Positions 40,924 through 48,807 of a stretch of DNA of 64,000 nucleotides are shown one piece after another (the stretch's first letter is position 1; each line of letters begins with the position of its first letter). A program made the position numbers and the translations under genes. The notes beneath the pieces are model-generated. The model did no database searches. It was not told the DNA's origin and saw nothing but the letters and a program-made list of their open reading frames with translations. Source of the DNA: Halomontanus rarus (GTDB taxonomy: Archaea > Halobacteriota > Halobacteria > Halobacteriales > Natrialbaceae); the NCBI RefSeq assembly GCF_017357405.1, contig NZ_CP071597.1, positions 3,100,001 through 3,164,000 on the forward strand, written 5' to 3'.

Positions 40924-42039
40924 TTAGCGGATGCAGATCGGTGTCCGCTCGTTGTACCGGTTCTGGGTCCAGTGGCACGTCCACTCGTACCCGTCTTCGG
41001 TCACCGTGATCTCTGACAAATTGTGCTGTCGGAGGACATCAGCTGCAGCTCGTCGTTTCGACGGCTTCCACTCCTCCGCGTCTGCCGCTGCGTACAGCCG
41101 ATCGATCTTCTGATTCACGTGAGTTAGTTCGGTACGCAGTTCCTGGTTCTCCGCTCGGAGGTCTGCGACTTCGTTCTTCGCTGCGAAGTTGTCGCGGACC
41201 CACTCTTTGATCATGTTGCCAGGATCGGCCCAGAACCGCTCGAGGAACGATGTGAACCTGTTGAACGTGAACTCCGAGTACCGGTCGTTCTCGTCGGCAT
41301 ACTGCTGGGCCTGTTCCTGTGCCGCCACTGCTTGCGCGTCAGCGTACTGCTGTAGGTCCACGACCGTTGACTCGACTTGGTCGTCGGTGTACGCTGTGGC
41401 GGTTGCTACGGCCTCAGTGACGGCTTCGTCTACTGCTTGGTCGGCATGTGTCGCTGCTTCCTCTGAAGCGTATGCTTCCAGGTAGTCCACTGTCGCTTCG
41501 TGTTGGGCTTGGACATCATCTGCCAGTGCTGCGACGTCAGCTGCGACCGCGTTCACTTCGTCGTGGGTCGCGGATTCGGCTTCTAAAGCGCCGACTCGGT
41601 CCTGTAGCGCATCGATCTCATTGTTCAACTCGTCGATCTCGGTGTGAAGCGTGGCGTTCTGCTCGTCCAGCTCATCCTCGAGCGTGGAAACCTGTGCCTC
41701 GAGTACCGTGAGATCGGCGTCAAGACCAGCGACCGTTGACTCCAGGTCGTCGACATCGGTTTCGACAGCAGCTACCTGCTCATCGGTGTACTGTGTGGCT
41801 TCTGCCAGCACGTACGCATCGTGATCATCGATGCAGTCCGCTGCCAGTTCGACGCCGTCAACCGTGACGTAGACGGTCGTCCCGTTGAGCGTGTAGTGCT
41901 CTCCCTGTGTGAGCCCGTTGTTGTGCAGACACGTCATAAGCGTCTGCGGCGGCTGGGCTGCGCCACCGGTTGCTGCCCCGAAAGTAGCAAACAAAAGGGC
42001 GAGTAGTGTAAGTCCCGTGAGTTTTGTGTTTCTCCTCAT
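40924..42039 (-). CDS. Secreted long coiled-coil protein
   Basis: 371 residues: a signal peptide (LTLLALLFATFGAATGGAAQ), a short Cys-containing head (MTCLHNNGL...ADCIDD), then about 200 residues of heptad coiled coil (EQVAAVETDVDDLESTVAGLDADL through AQQYADEN). A basic C-terminal domain with two cysteines (EWTCHWTQNRYNERTPICIR) ends the protein. The form recalls tail-fibre or receptor-binding stalks. It ends at a strong hairpin. I recognise no family; a surface stalk is likely. Confidence 0.78.
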   Translation of the reverse strand: MRRNTKLTGLTLLALLFATFGAATGGAAQPPQTLMTCLHNNGLTQGEHYTLNGTTVYVTVDGVELAADCIDDHDAYVLAEATQYTDEQVAAVETDVDDLESTVAGLDADLTVLEAQVSTLEDELDEQNATLHTEIDELNNEIDALQDRVGALEAESATHDEVNAVAADVAALADDVQAQHEATVDYLEAYASEEAATHADQAVDEAVTEAVATATAYTDDQVESTVVDLQQYADAQAVAAQEQAQQYADENDRYSEFTFNRFTSFLERFWADPGNMIKEWVRDNFAAKNEVADLRAENQELRTELTHVNQKIDRLYAAADAEEWKPSKRRAAADVLRQHNLSEITVTEDGYEWTCHWTQNRYNERTPICIR

Positions 42040-42060
42040 GGTGATATCATTAGAATAGGG

Positions 42061-42198
42061 TCAGGTATCGCGTCGATTCTCGGCGATTTTCACGGAGTGT
42101 TTGCAATCAGAACAGGTCGCGCGGCGCGTGTTGTTGCCACCGTAGCACCATTCGTTCCCGCAGTTCGGGCATGTCAATGGGATACCGTCGGCTGAAAT
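42061..42198 (-). CDS. Zinc-ribbon micro-protein, start ATT (42198) or TTG (42177)
   Basis: The frame reads SADGIPLTCPNCGNEWCYGGNNTRRATCSDCKHSVKIAENRRDT, a classic CPNCG...CSDC haloarchaeal zinc ribbon. ATT 42198 sits 6 nt after a GAGGTGAC Shine-Dalgarno, whereas TTG 42177 has none. It ends 21 bp before the coiled-coil gene, in the same orientation. Confidence 0.7.
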   Translation of the reverse strand: MSADGIPLTCPNCGNEWCYGGNNTRRATCSDCKHSVKIAENRRDT

Positions 42199-42240
42199 TG
42201 TGGTGTCACCTCAGCAGTAGTGGATCGAATGTCGACCTGG

Positions 42241-42319
42241 GAGAGCGGAACACGGATAGTTGGACTTGATCTGCTCGTTGGCAGAATCGACGTGGGGGGC
42301 TTTGTCCGTGTCCGCTCTC
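42241..42319 (-). ncRNA. Structured leader or small RNA with 15-bp closing stem
   Basis: GAGAGCGGAACACGGA (42241-42256) pairs with TCCGTGTCCGCTCTC (42305-42319) with one bulged base. The roughly 48-nt loop holds a small CTGC/GCAG hairpin. On the minus strand a TTATTTAAATC element near 42356-42366 would start transcription just upstream, so this may be the 5-prime leader of the zinc-ribbon and coiled-coil genes. No coding frame was recognised here. Confidence 0.5.
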
Positions 42320-42395
42320 GGGTGGCCGACCTGCTACTACTCCTGCTACTCTCGGTGATTTAAATAAGTTAACCTGTAAGTATCGTAGAACAGAA

Positions 42396-42719
42396 TCAGT
42401 ACGAATCTTCCTGCCAGTACTGCAGATCCGCCTCCGAGAACCGAGACTCGAAGACATCGATCCACTCCGAATAGATATCCTCGACGAATACGTCGTACTT
42501 CATCAGATCGAACCGGTATGTTACACTGTAGTCGATAGCGCCCTCGTACCGGCCATCAACTACCCGTACATCGCACATGATCAGTGGCCCATCGTAGTTG
42601 ATCTTGGGACCGAGTACGATTCCGATGTCCTCTGGGTTGACACCGTATTCGCTGAGAAACTGGTCGATTTCTGCCGCGGCGTGTTCTGCTGACGCGTCAC
42701 CGACCCGTTCTCGGCCCAT
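42396..42719 (-). CDS. Acidic protein of unknown function
   Basis: 107 residues, starting MGRERVGDASAEHAAAEIDQFLSEYGV and continuing with a beta-rich middle (IGIVLGPKINYDGPLIMCDVRVVDGRYEGAIDYSVTYRFDL) and an aromatic, acidic tail. No motif recognised. Confidence 0.7.
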   Translation of the reverse strand: MGRERVGDASAEHAAAEIDQFLSEYGVNPEDIGIVLGPKINYDGPLIMCDVRVVDGRYEGAIDYSVTYRFDLMKYDVFVEDIYSEWIDVFESRFSEADLQYWQEDSY

Positions 42720-42746
42720 CGCATCGACTGACGCTGCTCGAGATTT

Positions 42747-43016
42747 TTAACTGAGACTTGAGCTTCCACACTCATCCTCACTGCTTGAACACGTACCACA
42801 TCGGCCGATCCGCCAATATTTCGAGTGTTGGCAGCGCGGCCACCAGTTCCATAGCGCGGCGCCGCCGATACCGATGAACACCAGTACTAAAGCGAGGTAC
42901 CACCATCGCTGCCTCGGCAACAGGGGTGTTCCCCGAAGCTGCACACTCAGTACATCGAGCAATACGACTGGTGTTGCCCAGATCACGAGATCGACGCCAC
43001 GGGCAAGCCAGTTCAT
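42747..43016 (-). CDS. Small two-span membrane protein with cysteine tail
   Basis: 89 residues with helices near 8-24 and 39-59 and a C-terminal CxxC-type tail (RCGTCSSSEDECGSSSLS) that could bind metal. It lies in a row of small membrane or secreted proteins (40924-44598). Confidence 0.62.
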   Translation of the reverse strand: MNWLARGVDLVIWATPVVLLDVLSVQLRGTPLLPRQRWWYLALVLVFIGIGGAALWNWWPRCQHSKYWRIGRCGTCSSSEDECGSSSLS

Positions 43017-43046
43017 CTGTAACTCGATTCAAGAAACAACAGGGGC

Positions 43047-43190
43047 TCAGCGGTAGGAGCCGATCGTCTGATACCCGCACTGCTTACAGCGGTAGGACGG
43101 TCGTTTCCCGCCTCGGGGGCCGGCCCGGATCTCCCCGGACTTATTCATCCGGGCGCCACAGCGGTCACAGAGTTTCTGTGCGACCGCCAT
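43047..43190 (-). CDS. Zinc-ribbon protein
   Basis: 47 residues from the ATG at 43190, which abuts the upstream stop. It contains LCDRCGARM and YRCKQCGYQ, a two-CxxC zinc ribbon with a basic loop (GEIRAGPRGGKRPSYR). Probable nucleic-acid binding or structural micro-protein. Confidence 0.72.
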   Translation of the reverse strand: MAVAQKLCDRCGARMNKSGEIRAGPRGGKRPSYRCKQCGYQTIGSYR

Positions 43191-43191
43191 T

Positions 43192-43665
43192 TCAGCCGGC
43201 CACCCCTGTTGCAGGACGCTCATCCGGTATCCGGTCCGGGACATCCGCCGGGAACCGGTTCTGGGCTTCGATCACGGTATTGATCGCGGTCTCAATCCCG
43301 GGCTGTGCTTCGTCCGGCACCTGTCCCTGTACTGCCTCGAGAACTGCCTGTGCCGACTGCAACCGAGTTTCTTCTGTCCCAGAGGCAACTGCAGCAACCT
43401 GGTTCATCGCCGCTATGGAACGGTTCACAGCAGCGGTATCGTTGCGCTGGGCAGCGAGGTATGCGTCAGAAGCGCGTTGATGGACGACCCCACCAGGGTC
43501 GATGATCCCCCAGTCGACAAAGGCGTTCTGCACACCGATCTGGACACCGTAGAACTGTGAGTCAGGCCCGATCGGGCTTGGATTGATGTCGAGGTCGGTG
43601 TTTGCAGCGGCGGCCATCGATGTGGCCGCGATAACGAGCATCCCTACTGTAATGGCGTGTCGCAT
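43192..43665 (-). CDS. Secreted helical protein (DUF5667-like)
   Basis: 157 residues: a signal peptide (AITVGMLVIAATSMAAAA), then PSPIGPDSQFYGVQIGVQNAFVDWG and a helical body (HQRASDAYLAAQRNDTAAVNRSIAAMNQVAAVA). This resembles DUF5667-type extracytoplasmic proteins. It ends 1 nt before the zinc-ribbon start. Role unknown. Confidence 0.68.
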   Translation of the reverse strand: MRHAITVGMLVIAATSMAAAANTDLDINPSPIGPDSQFYGVQIGVQNAFVDWGIIDPGGVVHQRASDAYLAAQRNDTAAVNRSIAAMNQVAAVASGTEETRLQSAQAVLEAVQGQVPDEAQPGIETAINTVIEAQNRFPADVPDRIPDERPATGVAG

Positions 43666-43686
43666 CTGGAAGGATTCACCTGTATT

Positions 43687-44598
43687 TTAGGAGGAGAACC
43701 AGCCGGTGAGCTGGCTCCACGTATGTGTTAGCCACGAAATCGTGCGGTCGACGAGCCCGGTTTCCTCGCGTGGCTCGTCGTCGTCTGGATCGGTCGAATC
43801 ACTCGTATCGTCGGTGAGGGTGTCGAGACAGGCTTGCTCTGATTCATATCCGTCAGTACTGGATTCCGGCACGTCCTGCGTCACGCAGTCGGTGCCGTCT
43901 TCGGCCGGAAACCACCGTGTTTCCTGCGGCGCCGTACAGACCGCGTTCTCACAGTTGCCATCGCACTCGTCGATCACGACGAAGCCATCCGTGTACCCGT
44001 CACTGTCCGTGTCCTGGCACTGCACGACCTGATCACCGTCACACTTCGTTAGATACTGTTCACAGGCATCCGACCCGGTATTAGAACCACCGCCTGAACT
44101 CGAGTCATCGTCGTCATCAGCGCAGAAATCATAGGTATCACAGCCGCTGTTGGCGCTGCAGTCATCCTCACAGGCGGCTTTGTAACCGTCACAACCGGAG
44201 CCATCACAGGAATAATCGTAGCGGCCACCACAGATCTCGGCATCGGCGTAGACCTTGTCATACCCGCCGCAGACGTATTCGCCGTCACGTTCGTCATAGA
44301 CACATTGGCCGGAGGCGTCGGTGTCGACGTAGTAGTCCGAACCGCGGCATGTAGTCTGATCACAGTCAGAATCGACAGAACACGCTTGCGAGGTCACTGC
44401 CAGTAATCCGGAACTCGAGGGCGTATTGAACGATCCGTCTCTGATCTGTGGCTGGTCGGCATCGGCAATCGAGAACGAACCAGTATGGCCGGTGAGTACG
44501 AGGACACCGAGTATCCCGAGGATGACACCGCCCAGGAAGATGGCGAGAAATCGGCGGTTCAGCCAACTCCCGTTCGGTTCCCATCCTCCGCGCCGCAT
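43687..44598 (-). CDS. Cysteine-rich membrane-anchored surface protein
   Basis: 303 residues with an N-terminal membrane helix (FLAIFLGGVILGILGVLVLTG, about 17-37) and an extracellular region with over 20 cysteines (CSVDSDCDQTTCRG ... CDGSGCDGYKAACEDDC ... CDGNCENAVCTAPQ). A Ser/Gly/Asp linker lies near residue 170 and the tail is amphipathic. The spacing recalls EGF or knottin-like Cys-rich modules, which are rare in haloarchaea. A TATA box (44622-44630) about 28 nt upstream suggests a leaderless mRNA. Confidence 0.78.
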   Translation of the reverse strand: MRRGGWEPNGSWLNRRFLAIFLGGVILGILGVLVLTGHTGSFSIADADQPQIRDGSFNTPSSSGLLAVTSQACSVDSDCDQTTCRGSDYYVDTDASGQCVYDERDGEYVCGGYDKVYADAEICGGRYDYSCDGSGCDGYKAACEDDCSANSGCDTYDFCADDDDDSSSGGGSNTGSDACEQYLTKCDGDQVVQCQDTDSDGYTDGFVVIDECDGNCENAVCTAPQETRWFPAEDGTDCVTQDVPESSTDGYESEQACLDTLTDDTSDSTDPDDDEPREETGLVDRTISWLTHTWSQLTGWFSS

Positions 44599-44621
44599 AG
44601 TATTGTACTGCCCATCATTGG

Positions 44622-44630
44622 TTTATAAAA
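44622..44630 (-). promoter_or_regulatory. TATA box for the cysteine-rich protein gene
   Basis: TTTTATAAA on the minus strand, about 28 nt before the ATG at 44598, fits a leaderless transcript and separates this gene from the upstream ncRNA candidate. Confidence 0.6.
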
Positions 44631-44651
44631 CTGTAGTGACGCTGATGTGTG

Positions 44652-44797
44652 CTGGGTACCTGTTTCGGTGATTGGGCAGAGAATGCCGGGAGGGGAGACA
44701 CCGCGGCCAGCAGGGCGTTCCCACGGCCGTGCTGACTCCTGACCTATGCGTATCTAGCGAACCCTCGGACGGTCTCCCCTCCCATGAGGGTACCCAG
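44652..44797 (-). ncRNA. Candidate structured non-coding RNA (about 146 nt)
   Basis: The ends pair: CTGGGTACC at 44797-44789 (minus strand) with GGTACCCAG at 44660-44652. Inside is a perfect 12-bp stem, GGGAGGGGAGAC (44783-44772) with GTCTCCCCTCCC (44699-44688). A third element CAGCA/TGCTG encloses GGG-AACG-CCC. A TATA box at 44818-44827 predicts a start at about 44797, exactly at the base of the closing stem. No frame with protein character is present. It does not match tRNA, 5S, SRP or RNase P as I know them. Confidence 0.68.
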
Positions 44798-44817
44798 TAC
44801 AGTCTGGCCCACACTCG

Positions 44818-44827
44818 TTTATAAAAG
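44818..44827 (-). promoter_or_regulatory. TATA box of the ncRNA candidate
   Basis: CTTTTATAAA on the minus strand is centred about 25 nt upstream of 44797, the predicted 5-prime end of the structured RNA. Confidence 0.6.
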
Positions 44828-44883
44828 TGATTGCGTTTTGAAGATTGGGAAACACTCACAAATAGTGCAGTTGAACGGCAACT

Positions 44884-45405
44884 ATGGGTAATTCCAGTTC
44901 ACCGACGGATGCACCCGAACAGACACTTGTTCTGCTCAAGCCGGACGCTATCGAACGGGGGTTAGTCGGCCGGATTCTTGCTCGATTCGAGGACGCCGAC
45001 CTCGAGATCCAGGCGCTACAGACGACGACGCCATCCCGTGAGCTGGTGGCGGAACACTACACGGAGCATCAGGACGAACCGTTCTTTGATGGGTTGCTCG
45101 AATACCTTTCAGAGACGACCATAATCGCAGGAATGCTCGGTGGAGACGATGCCGTGGCCACGGTCCGGGAACTCATCGGCGCCACAGAACCGGTTGCAGC
45201 TGAAAAGGGAACGATCCGCGGCGATCTCGGGGATGACAGCTATCAGGCAGCGGATGCCGAGGACCGTGCATTGTATAACCTGGTTCATGCGAGCGAGGAT
45301 CGATCCGAGGCCCAGCGTGAACTCGAGTTGTGGTTTGATGGCGTTCCTGCTATCCAAGAGGGAGAATCTGCTAGTGGAACGGATCACTCCCAGCCTTCGC
45401 GGTAG
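44884..45405 (+). CDS. ndk: Nucleoside-diphosphate kinase-like protein
   Basis: 173 residues. It opens QTLVLLKPDAIERGLVGRILARFEDADLEI, the NDK strand and Lys motif, and ends with YNLVHASEDRSEAQREL, where the His (about residue 136) is in the position of the phosphorylated histidine of NxxHxSD. The internal RGDLG segment also fits. NDK balances NTP pools. Several substitutions (ASED for GSDS, a long C-terminal tail) and the accessory setting suggest a second copy rather than the housekeeping enzyme. It converges with the DUF6610-like gene with a 22-bp overlap. Confidence 0.88.
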   Translation: MGNSSSPTDAPEQTLVLLKPDAIERGLVGRILARFEDADLEIQALQTTTPSRELVAEHYTEHQDEPFFDGLLEYLSETTIIAGMLGGDDAVATVRELIGATEPVAAEKGTIRGDLGDDSYQAADAEDRALYNLVHASEDRSEAQRELELWFDGVPAIQEGESASGTDHSQPSR

Positions 45406-46319
45406 GCGACGAACCGTTTCCCAGCCGCTGACTCAAACGCATATACGCGATCGTCGTGTTCCAAAATGTGTGCACGTTCAACGTCTTCCCGTGACCGGAT
45501 ATCACCGCCATGTTCGAGGTAGACGGGTTCATCTGGTTCGAGAACAGCAGGGCCGTACCGGTCGATCGGGGTGTCGGTCGGCCACACATCGAGGTCCTGC
45601 CAGTAGCCTTTGATCTCCTCGAGTGATCGGCGGACTGTACGGCGGATGGAGAAGTGGTCGGCCGATTCGTAGCCGTCCGGTGTCCAGTATTCGCCGTAGT
45701 AAGCAGCTTTGTAGATGGCGTTGCCATCAAGACCGACGATATCGGCCGGTGGCTGCTCATCAAGCGTGGGTTGGGTCAAGAGGTCAATGACGTCGTGTTG
45801 ACTGTGTGGTGTGCCGCCGAGGATGTGGACCGGGCGACCGCGCCAGTCTGATAGGTCGGAGTAGTCGAAGGGGTCAGTGTTGGCGTACCCGTTCGGCCAG
45901 CCGAGTACAGTGGCCTCGTCAAGAACATCGAACGCCTCCCGACACTTGGGGACGATAACCGGTTCCACGTCCGAATATGCGTCACGGATGTCGGTAGCGG
46001 CAGCATGGTAGCGTTCGGCGGCTTCCTTCGTCGACGCGTCACCGACGACCGCAACCTCTGGCTGGTACCGGTCTACCAACTTGAGATATGCGTCGAGATC
46101 CGGGTCACGGAAATCATTATCGAGGAAACAGACAGGAAGCTCAACGTTCGGCCACTCCTCGTGCTGGTAACCGCTGGTGTGCTGCCGTAATCCAACGGCA
46201 TAACCGAGATCGTATGCCTCAGTGACGAAGGGGTGTCGTCCTGTGAACGCGATATATGTTGGACTCTGTGCCTCTTGAAGCGATAGAGTACGGTACTCCT
46301 CGAGTGTTGCCTGTCGAAT
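45384..46319 (-). CDS. DUF6610-like protein, start codon apparently ATT
   Basis: The conserved-looking N-terminus (TYIAFTGRHPFVTEAYDLGYAVGLRQ, then VELPVCFLDNDFRDPDLDAYLKLVDRYQPEVAVVGDA) lies upstream of the first conventional codon, TTG 46079. ATT 46319, 6 nt after GGTGAA, gives 311 residues. The family is seen in haloarchaeal viruses and plasmids (DUF6610 from memory) and is of unknown function. LGGTPHSQHDVIDLLTQP and VGLDGNAIYKAAYYGEYW look conserved. A C-terminal domain (RVYAFESAAGKRFVAYREGWE) recalls the small protein at 60652. Confidence 0.75.
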   Translation of the reverse strand: MRQATLEEYRTLSLQEAQSPTYIAFTGRHPFVTEAYDLGYAVGLRQHTSGYQHEEWPNVELPVCFLDNDFRDPDLDAYLKLVDRYQPEVAVVGDASTKEAAERYHAAATDIRDAYSDVEPVIVPKCREAFDVLDEATVLGWPNGYANTDPFDYSDLSDWRGRPVHILGGTPHSQHDVIDLLTQPTLDEQPPADIVGLDGNAIYKAAYYGEYWTPDGYESADHFSIRRTVRRSLEEIKGYWQDLDVWPTDTPIDRYGPAVLEPDEPVYLEHGGDIRSREDVERAHILEHDDRVYAFESAAGKRFVAYREGWE

Positions 46320-46421
46320 CGATTATTCACCGAAACCGGAGGACAGGCACCGAGATTTTTATTGAGCGGTAACGGTATCAGGATCGGCAGCAGCGGAAAA
46401 GGATCGTAGAACCATCGAAAC

Positions 46422-48497
46422 TTAATCAGTCATCCGAGAATCATCGGCGTCTGTTCCTTCTAACACCACTGCCTTTGATGTTTCCTCCACCTCGAATATT
46501 GGTTCCTCCAACTCTTCCTCGTAGATACGCCGATTCTCCCGTTGCTCCAAGTATCGATCCTTGACTTCATCAAAAACCTCTGAATCCGGCCAGTTCTCGC
46601 GGAAATACGTAGTGCAGAGAGCGTACCACATCATCGCAAACGCAGGGTTCTCAGCATCCTCCAGTACTTCGCCTCCTTCGATCGCTAGTTCTTCCGGAGT
46701 CCCGGAAGAGAGGAAGATATCATAGTGCAGGGTTTCGAACATCTCCTGACCAAGATCCATGGCGTGGTGACTGATTTGGTGAACGTCAATACGGCTCATC
46801 AAACTTTCTTCCAATAATTCACCTACCCCTTTGTGATATTGATCCGTTAGGTGATCGAGTTCATCCTCAACTTCACTATCACTCAAAATCGAAATTACTG
46901 TGTCCTTGAACTCAATTGCCACATCAAGCGAAATGCCGTATCTATCGAATAGTTTCAGTGCTTGTTCTTGATGCGCTTTGTTATGGTAATACTCCTCACC
47001 GAGGAAGAACTGGAAGACGTGATCCCTCGAAATACGAAGCTGCTTCGCATGTTGTTTGCTGATATCCAGCTCCTCTACTGGTTTTTCTTCAATCGGTAGA
47101 TCATCGAGGCTTGCATCGACCTCTATATCCTCTAGCCGTTTTGGATCATCCTGGAACTGGCTGAGCCACCATTCAACGAGTTGCTTGATGAAATCCGCTA
47201 ACGGCTCATTCTCAACCTCCTCGGAAAGCCAGTCATTGAACACGGGGAACTCAAGATCCCAAATGTTGAGCGCCTCCTCTGGTAACACCCCGATGCTCGT
47301 GTAGACGACGACTAATCCACGGCGGGGGTAGGAGAGATTCAGTCTATCCATTTCTTCAAGGAAATGGTCTGCCGTGATGTTGTCGCCATATATCTCTCTC
47401 AGGTGATATTGGGCGTAGAAGGAGTGGGGAAGAGAGTTAGCCCACGCTTCTTTGCCGTTGTTGGGGATTTTCTCTGAAATTTCGTAGATGTGGTACTGAA
47501 ACGCGTTCCGATGTACTTCGTCCTGGTTTTGATGTTTCTGGGCCAGGTATTTGCGGAAGTGTTCATGGATTTTGTAGAGGTTGTCGCCGTCATCAGTCCG
47601 GTTGACTTTTTGGACGATACCGCGCTGATTTAGCGTGCGGAGTATACGGGTGATCTCTGTCACAGAGAGATTGTCGACAATACCGTGGCACGTTTTCTCA
47701 TCTAGTTCGGGAAGGGGGGCAACTTGCCGGAGGAACTGTTCTATTTCTGGTTCGAGACTATCGAGATAGCGCTCTTCAATTGTCGTGTAAACCTCGTCAC
47801 GTGAAAGCCTGAGCTCTTCAATATCATCCGTGGATTCTATGAGTAATCTGAGATACAAGGGATGGCCCTCGGCCCGTGAATGTACATCCTGTACGATATC
47901 ATCCGTTAGGTCATCGAAGGCATCTTCCAGAAACACCCGGGTTTCCTCAAGAGAGTAGAGCGTGAGGGGGATGTCTTCGATGTCGTTGACTCTCGAGGCC
48001 GAGATCTGCCCCGCTGTGATCATCTGAACGTTCTCACCAAGGGCTGCAGAGAACTCGCTAATTACGCCTCGGACAACATTCTCGTCATCTGCGATTTTGT
48101 GGATATCATCTACGAATAGGAGCAGAGGGGTTCCGGACCAATCAGAGGTTAGACTTTCGAGTTTGTGGAGATCTCGTTCGCGGTCGTCTTTCGTTGCGCC
48201 TCCGCTGAAGAATGAGGGAAGACCAAATGAAAAGCTGATGAGCTGGTTGGATTGAAGATCGCGTTGGTTCGCTGCGGTACGGGCTAGATTCAGAAGGTCG
48301 TTTTCGAGGTCTTTTGGCTCGTGATGTTCGCTGACCACTTTTTCCTCGATATGGTATCCGTCTGAAAGGCGCTCCTGAAGGTTGTTGAAAAATTCAGTTT
48401 TTCCAATTCCTGGTTGCCCAGAGATATGGACGTCTTGTCCCTCGTCGACGATTTTGCTATAAGCGCGGTGGAGTTTTGTTTGACGGACCTCGACCAT
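46422..48497 (-). CDS. STAND-type (AAA/NACHT-like) ATPase
   Basis: 691 residues. P-loop GQPGIGKT at 27-34, Walker B LLLFVDDIHK near 125-134, then a sensor-like MITAGQ segment and a winged-helix-like stretch (EITRILRTLNQRGIVQKV). A long helical C-terminal half may be TPR-like. This is the plan of STAND NTPases, which act as signalling switches and are common in prokaryotic immunity. It lies next to a type IIG restriction enzyme. Its ATG overlaps the stop of a 63-residue gene. A defence role is inferred from context only. Confidence 0.8.
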   Translation of the reverse strand: MVEVRQTKLHRAYSKIVDEGQDVHISGQPGIGKTEFFNNLQERLSDGYHIEEKVVSEHHEPKDLENDLLNLARTAANQRDLQSNQLISFSFGLPSFFSGGATKDDRERDLHKLESLTSDWSGTPLLLFVDDIHKIADDENVVRGVISEFSAALGENVQMITAGQISASRVNDIEDIPLTLYSLEETRVFLEDAFDDLTDDIVQDVHSRAEGHPLYLRLLIESTDDIEELRLSRDEVYTTIEERYLDSLEPEIEQFLRQVAPLPELDEKTCHGIVDNLSVTEITRILRTLNQRGIVQKVNRTDDGDNLYKIHEHFRKYLAQKHQNQDEVHRNAFQYHIYEISEKIPNNGKEAWANSLPHSFYAQYHLREIYGDNITADHFLEEMDRLNLSYPRRGLVVVYTSIGVLPEEALNIWDLEFPVFNDWLSEEVENEPLADFIKQLVEWWLSQFQDDPKRLEDIEVDASLDDLPIEEKPVEELDISKQHAKQLRISRDHVFQFFLGEEYYHNKAHQEQALKLFDRYGISLDVAIEFKDTVISILSDSEVEDELDHLTDQYHKGVGELLEESLMSRIDVHQISHHAMDLGQEMFETLHYDIFLSSGTPEELAIEGGEVLEDAENPAFAMMWYALCTTYFRENWPDSEVFDEVKDRYLEQRENRRIYEEELEEPIFEVEETSKAVVLEGTDADDSRMTD

Positions 48498-48688
48498 TAC
48501 ATTGCGATTTGTTCCTCATCGTGAATATATCTATCGCGCATTAGTACTGATCTCTGAAGAGTAGACTGAGAGACCGGCCCTTCAGAAGTCGTAATATCAG
48601 CATTCAGGATTGCTTCTACCTGCCCTCGTCTACATATGGTCCGAGAATCGTCTGGATAATCAGCGGTCACCGCCAATCGTCCCGTCAT
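48497..48688 (-). CDS. Small protein coupled to the STAND ATPase
   Basis: 63 residues from ATG 48688 (MTGRLAVTADYPDDSRTICRRGQVEAILNADITTSEGPVSQSTLQRSVL). The stop TAA shares its last base with the ATPase ATG, so translation is coupled. The length and RRGQVEAIL segment suggest a small regulator or adaptor. No family recognised. Confidence 0.6.
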   Translation of the reverse strand: MTGRLAVTADYPDDSRTICRRGQVEAILNADITTSEGPVSQSTLQRSVLMRDRYIHDEEQIAM

Positions 48689-48807
48689 GAGATTTAAACC
48701 CGCGAGTAGTGGATCGATTGTTCTCTCTCTATGAAACTTTATGTGGCCGGCCTCTGTGGTCACACCCATCCACACACCACGGACACCCTATTGCCATCTC
48801 CCCATCC

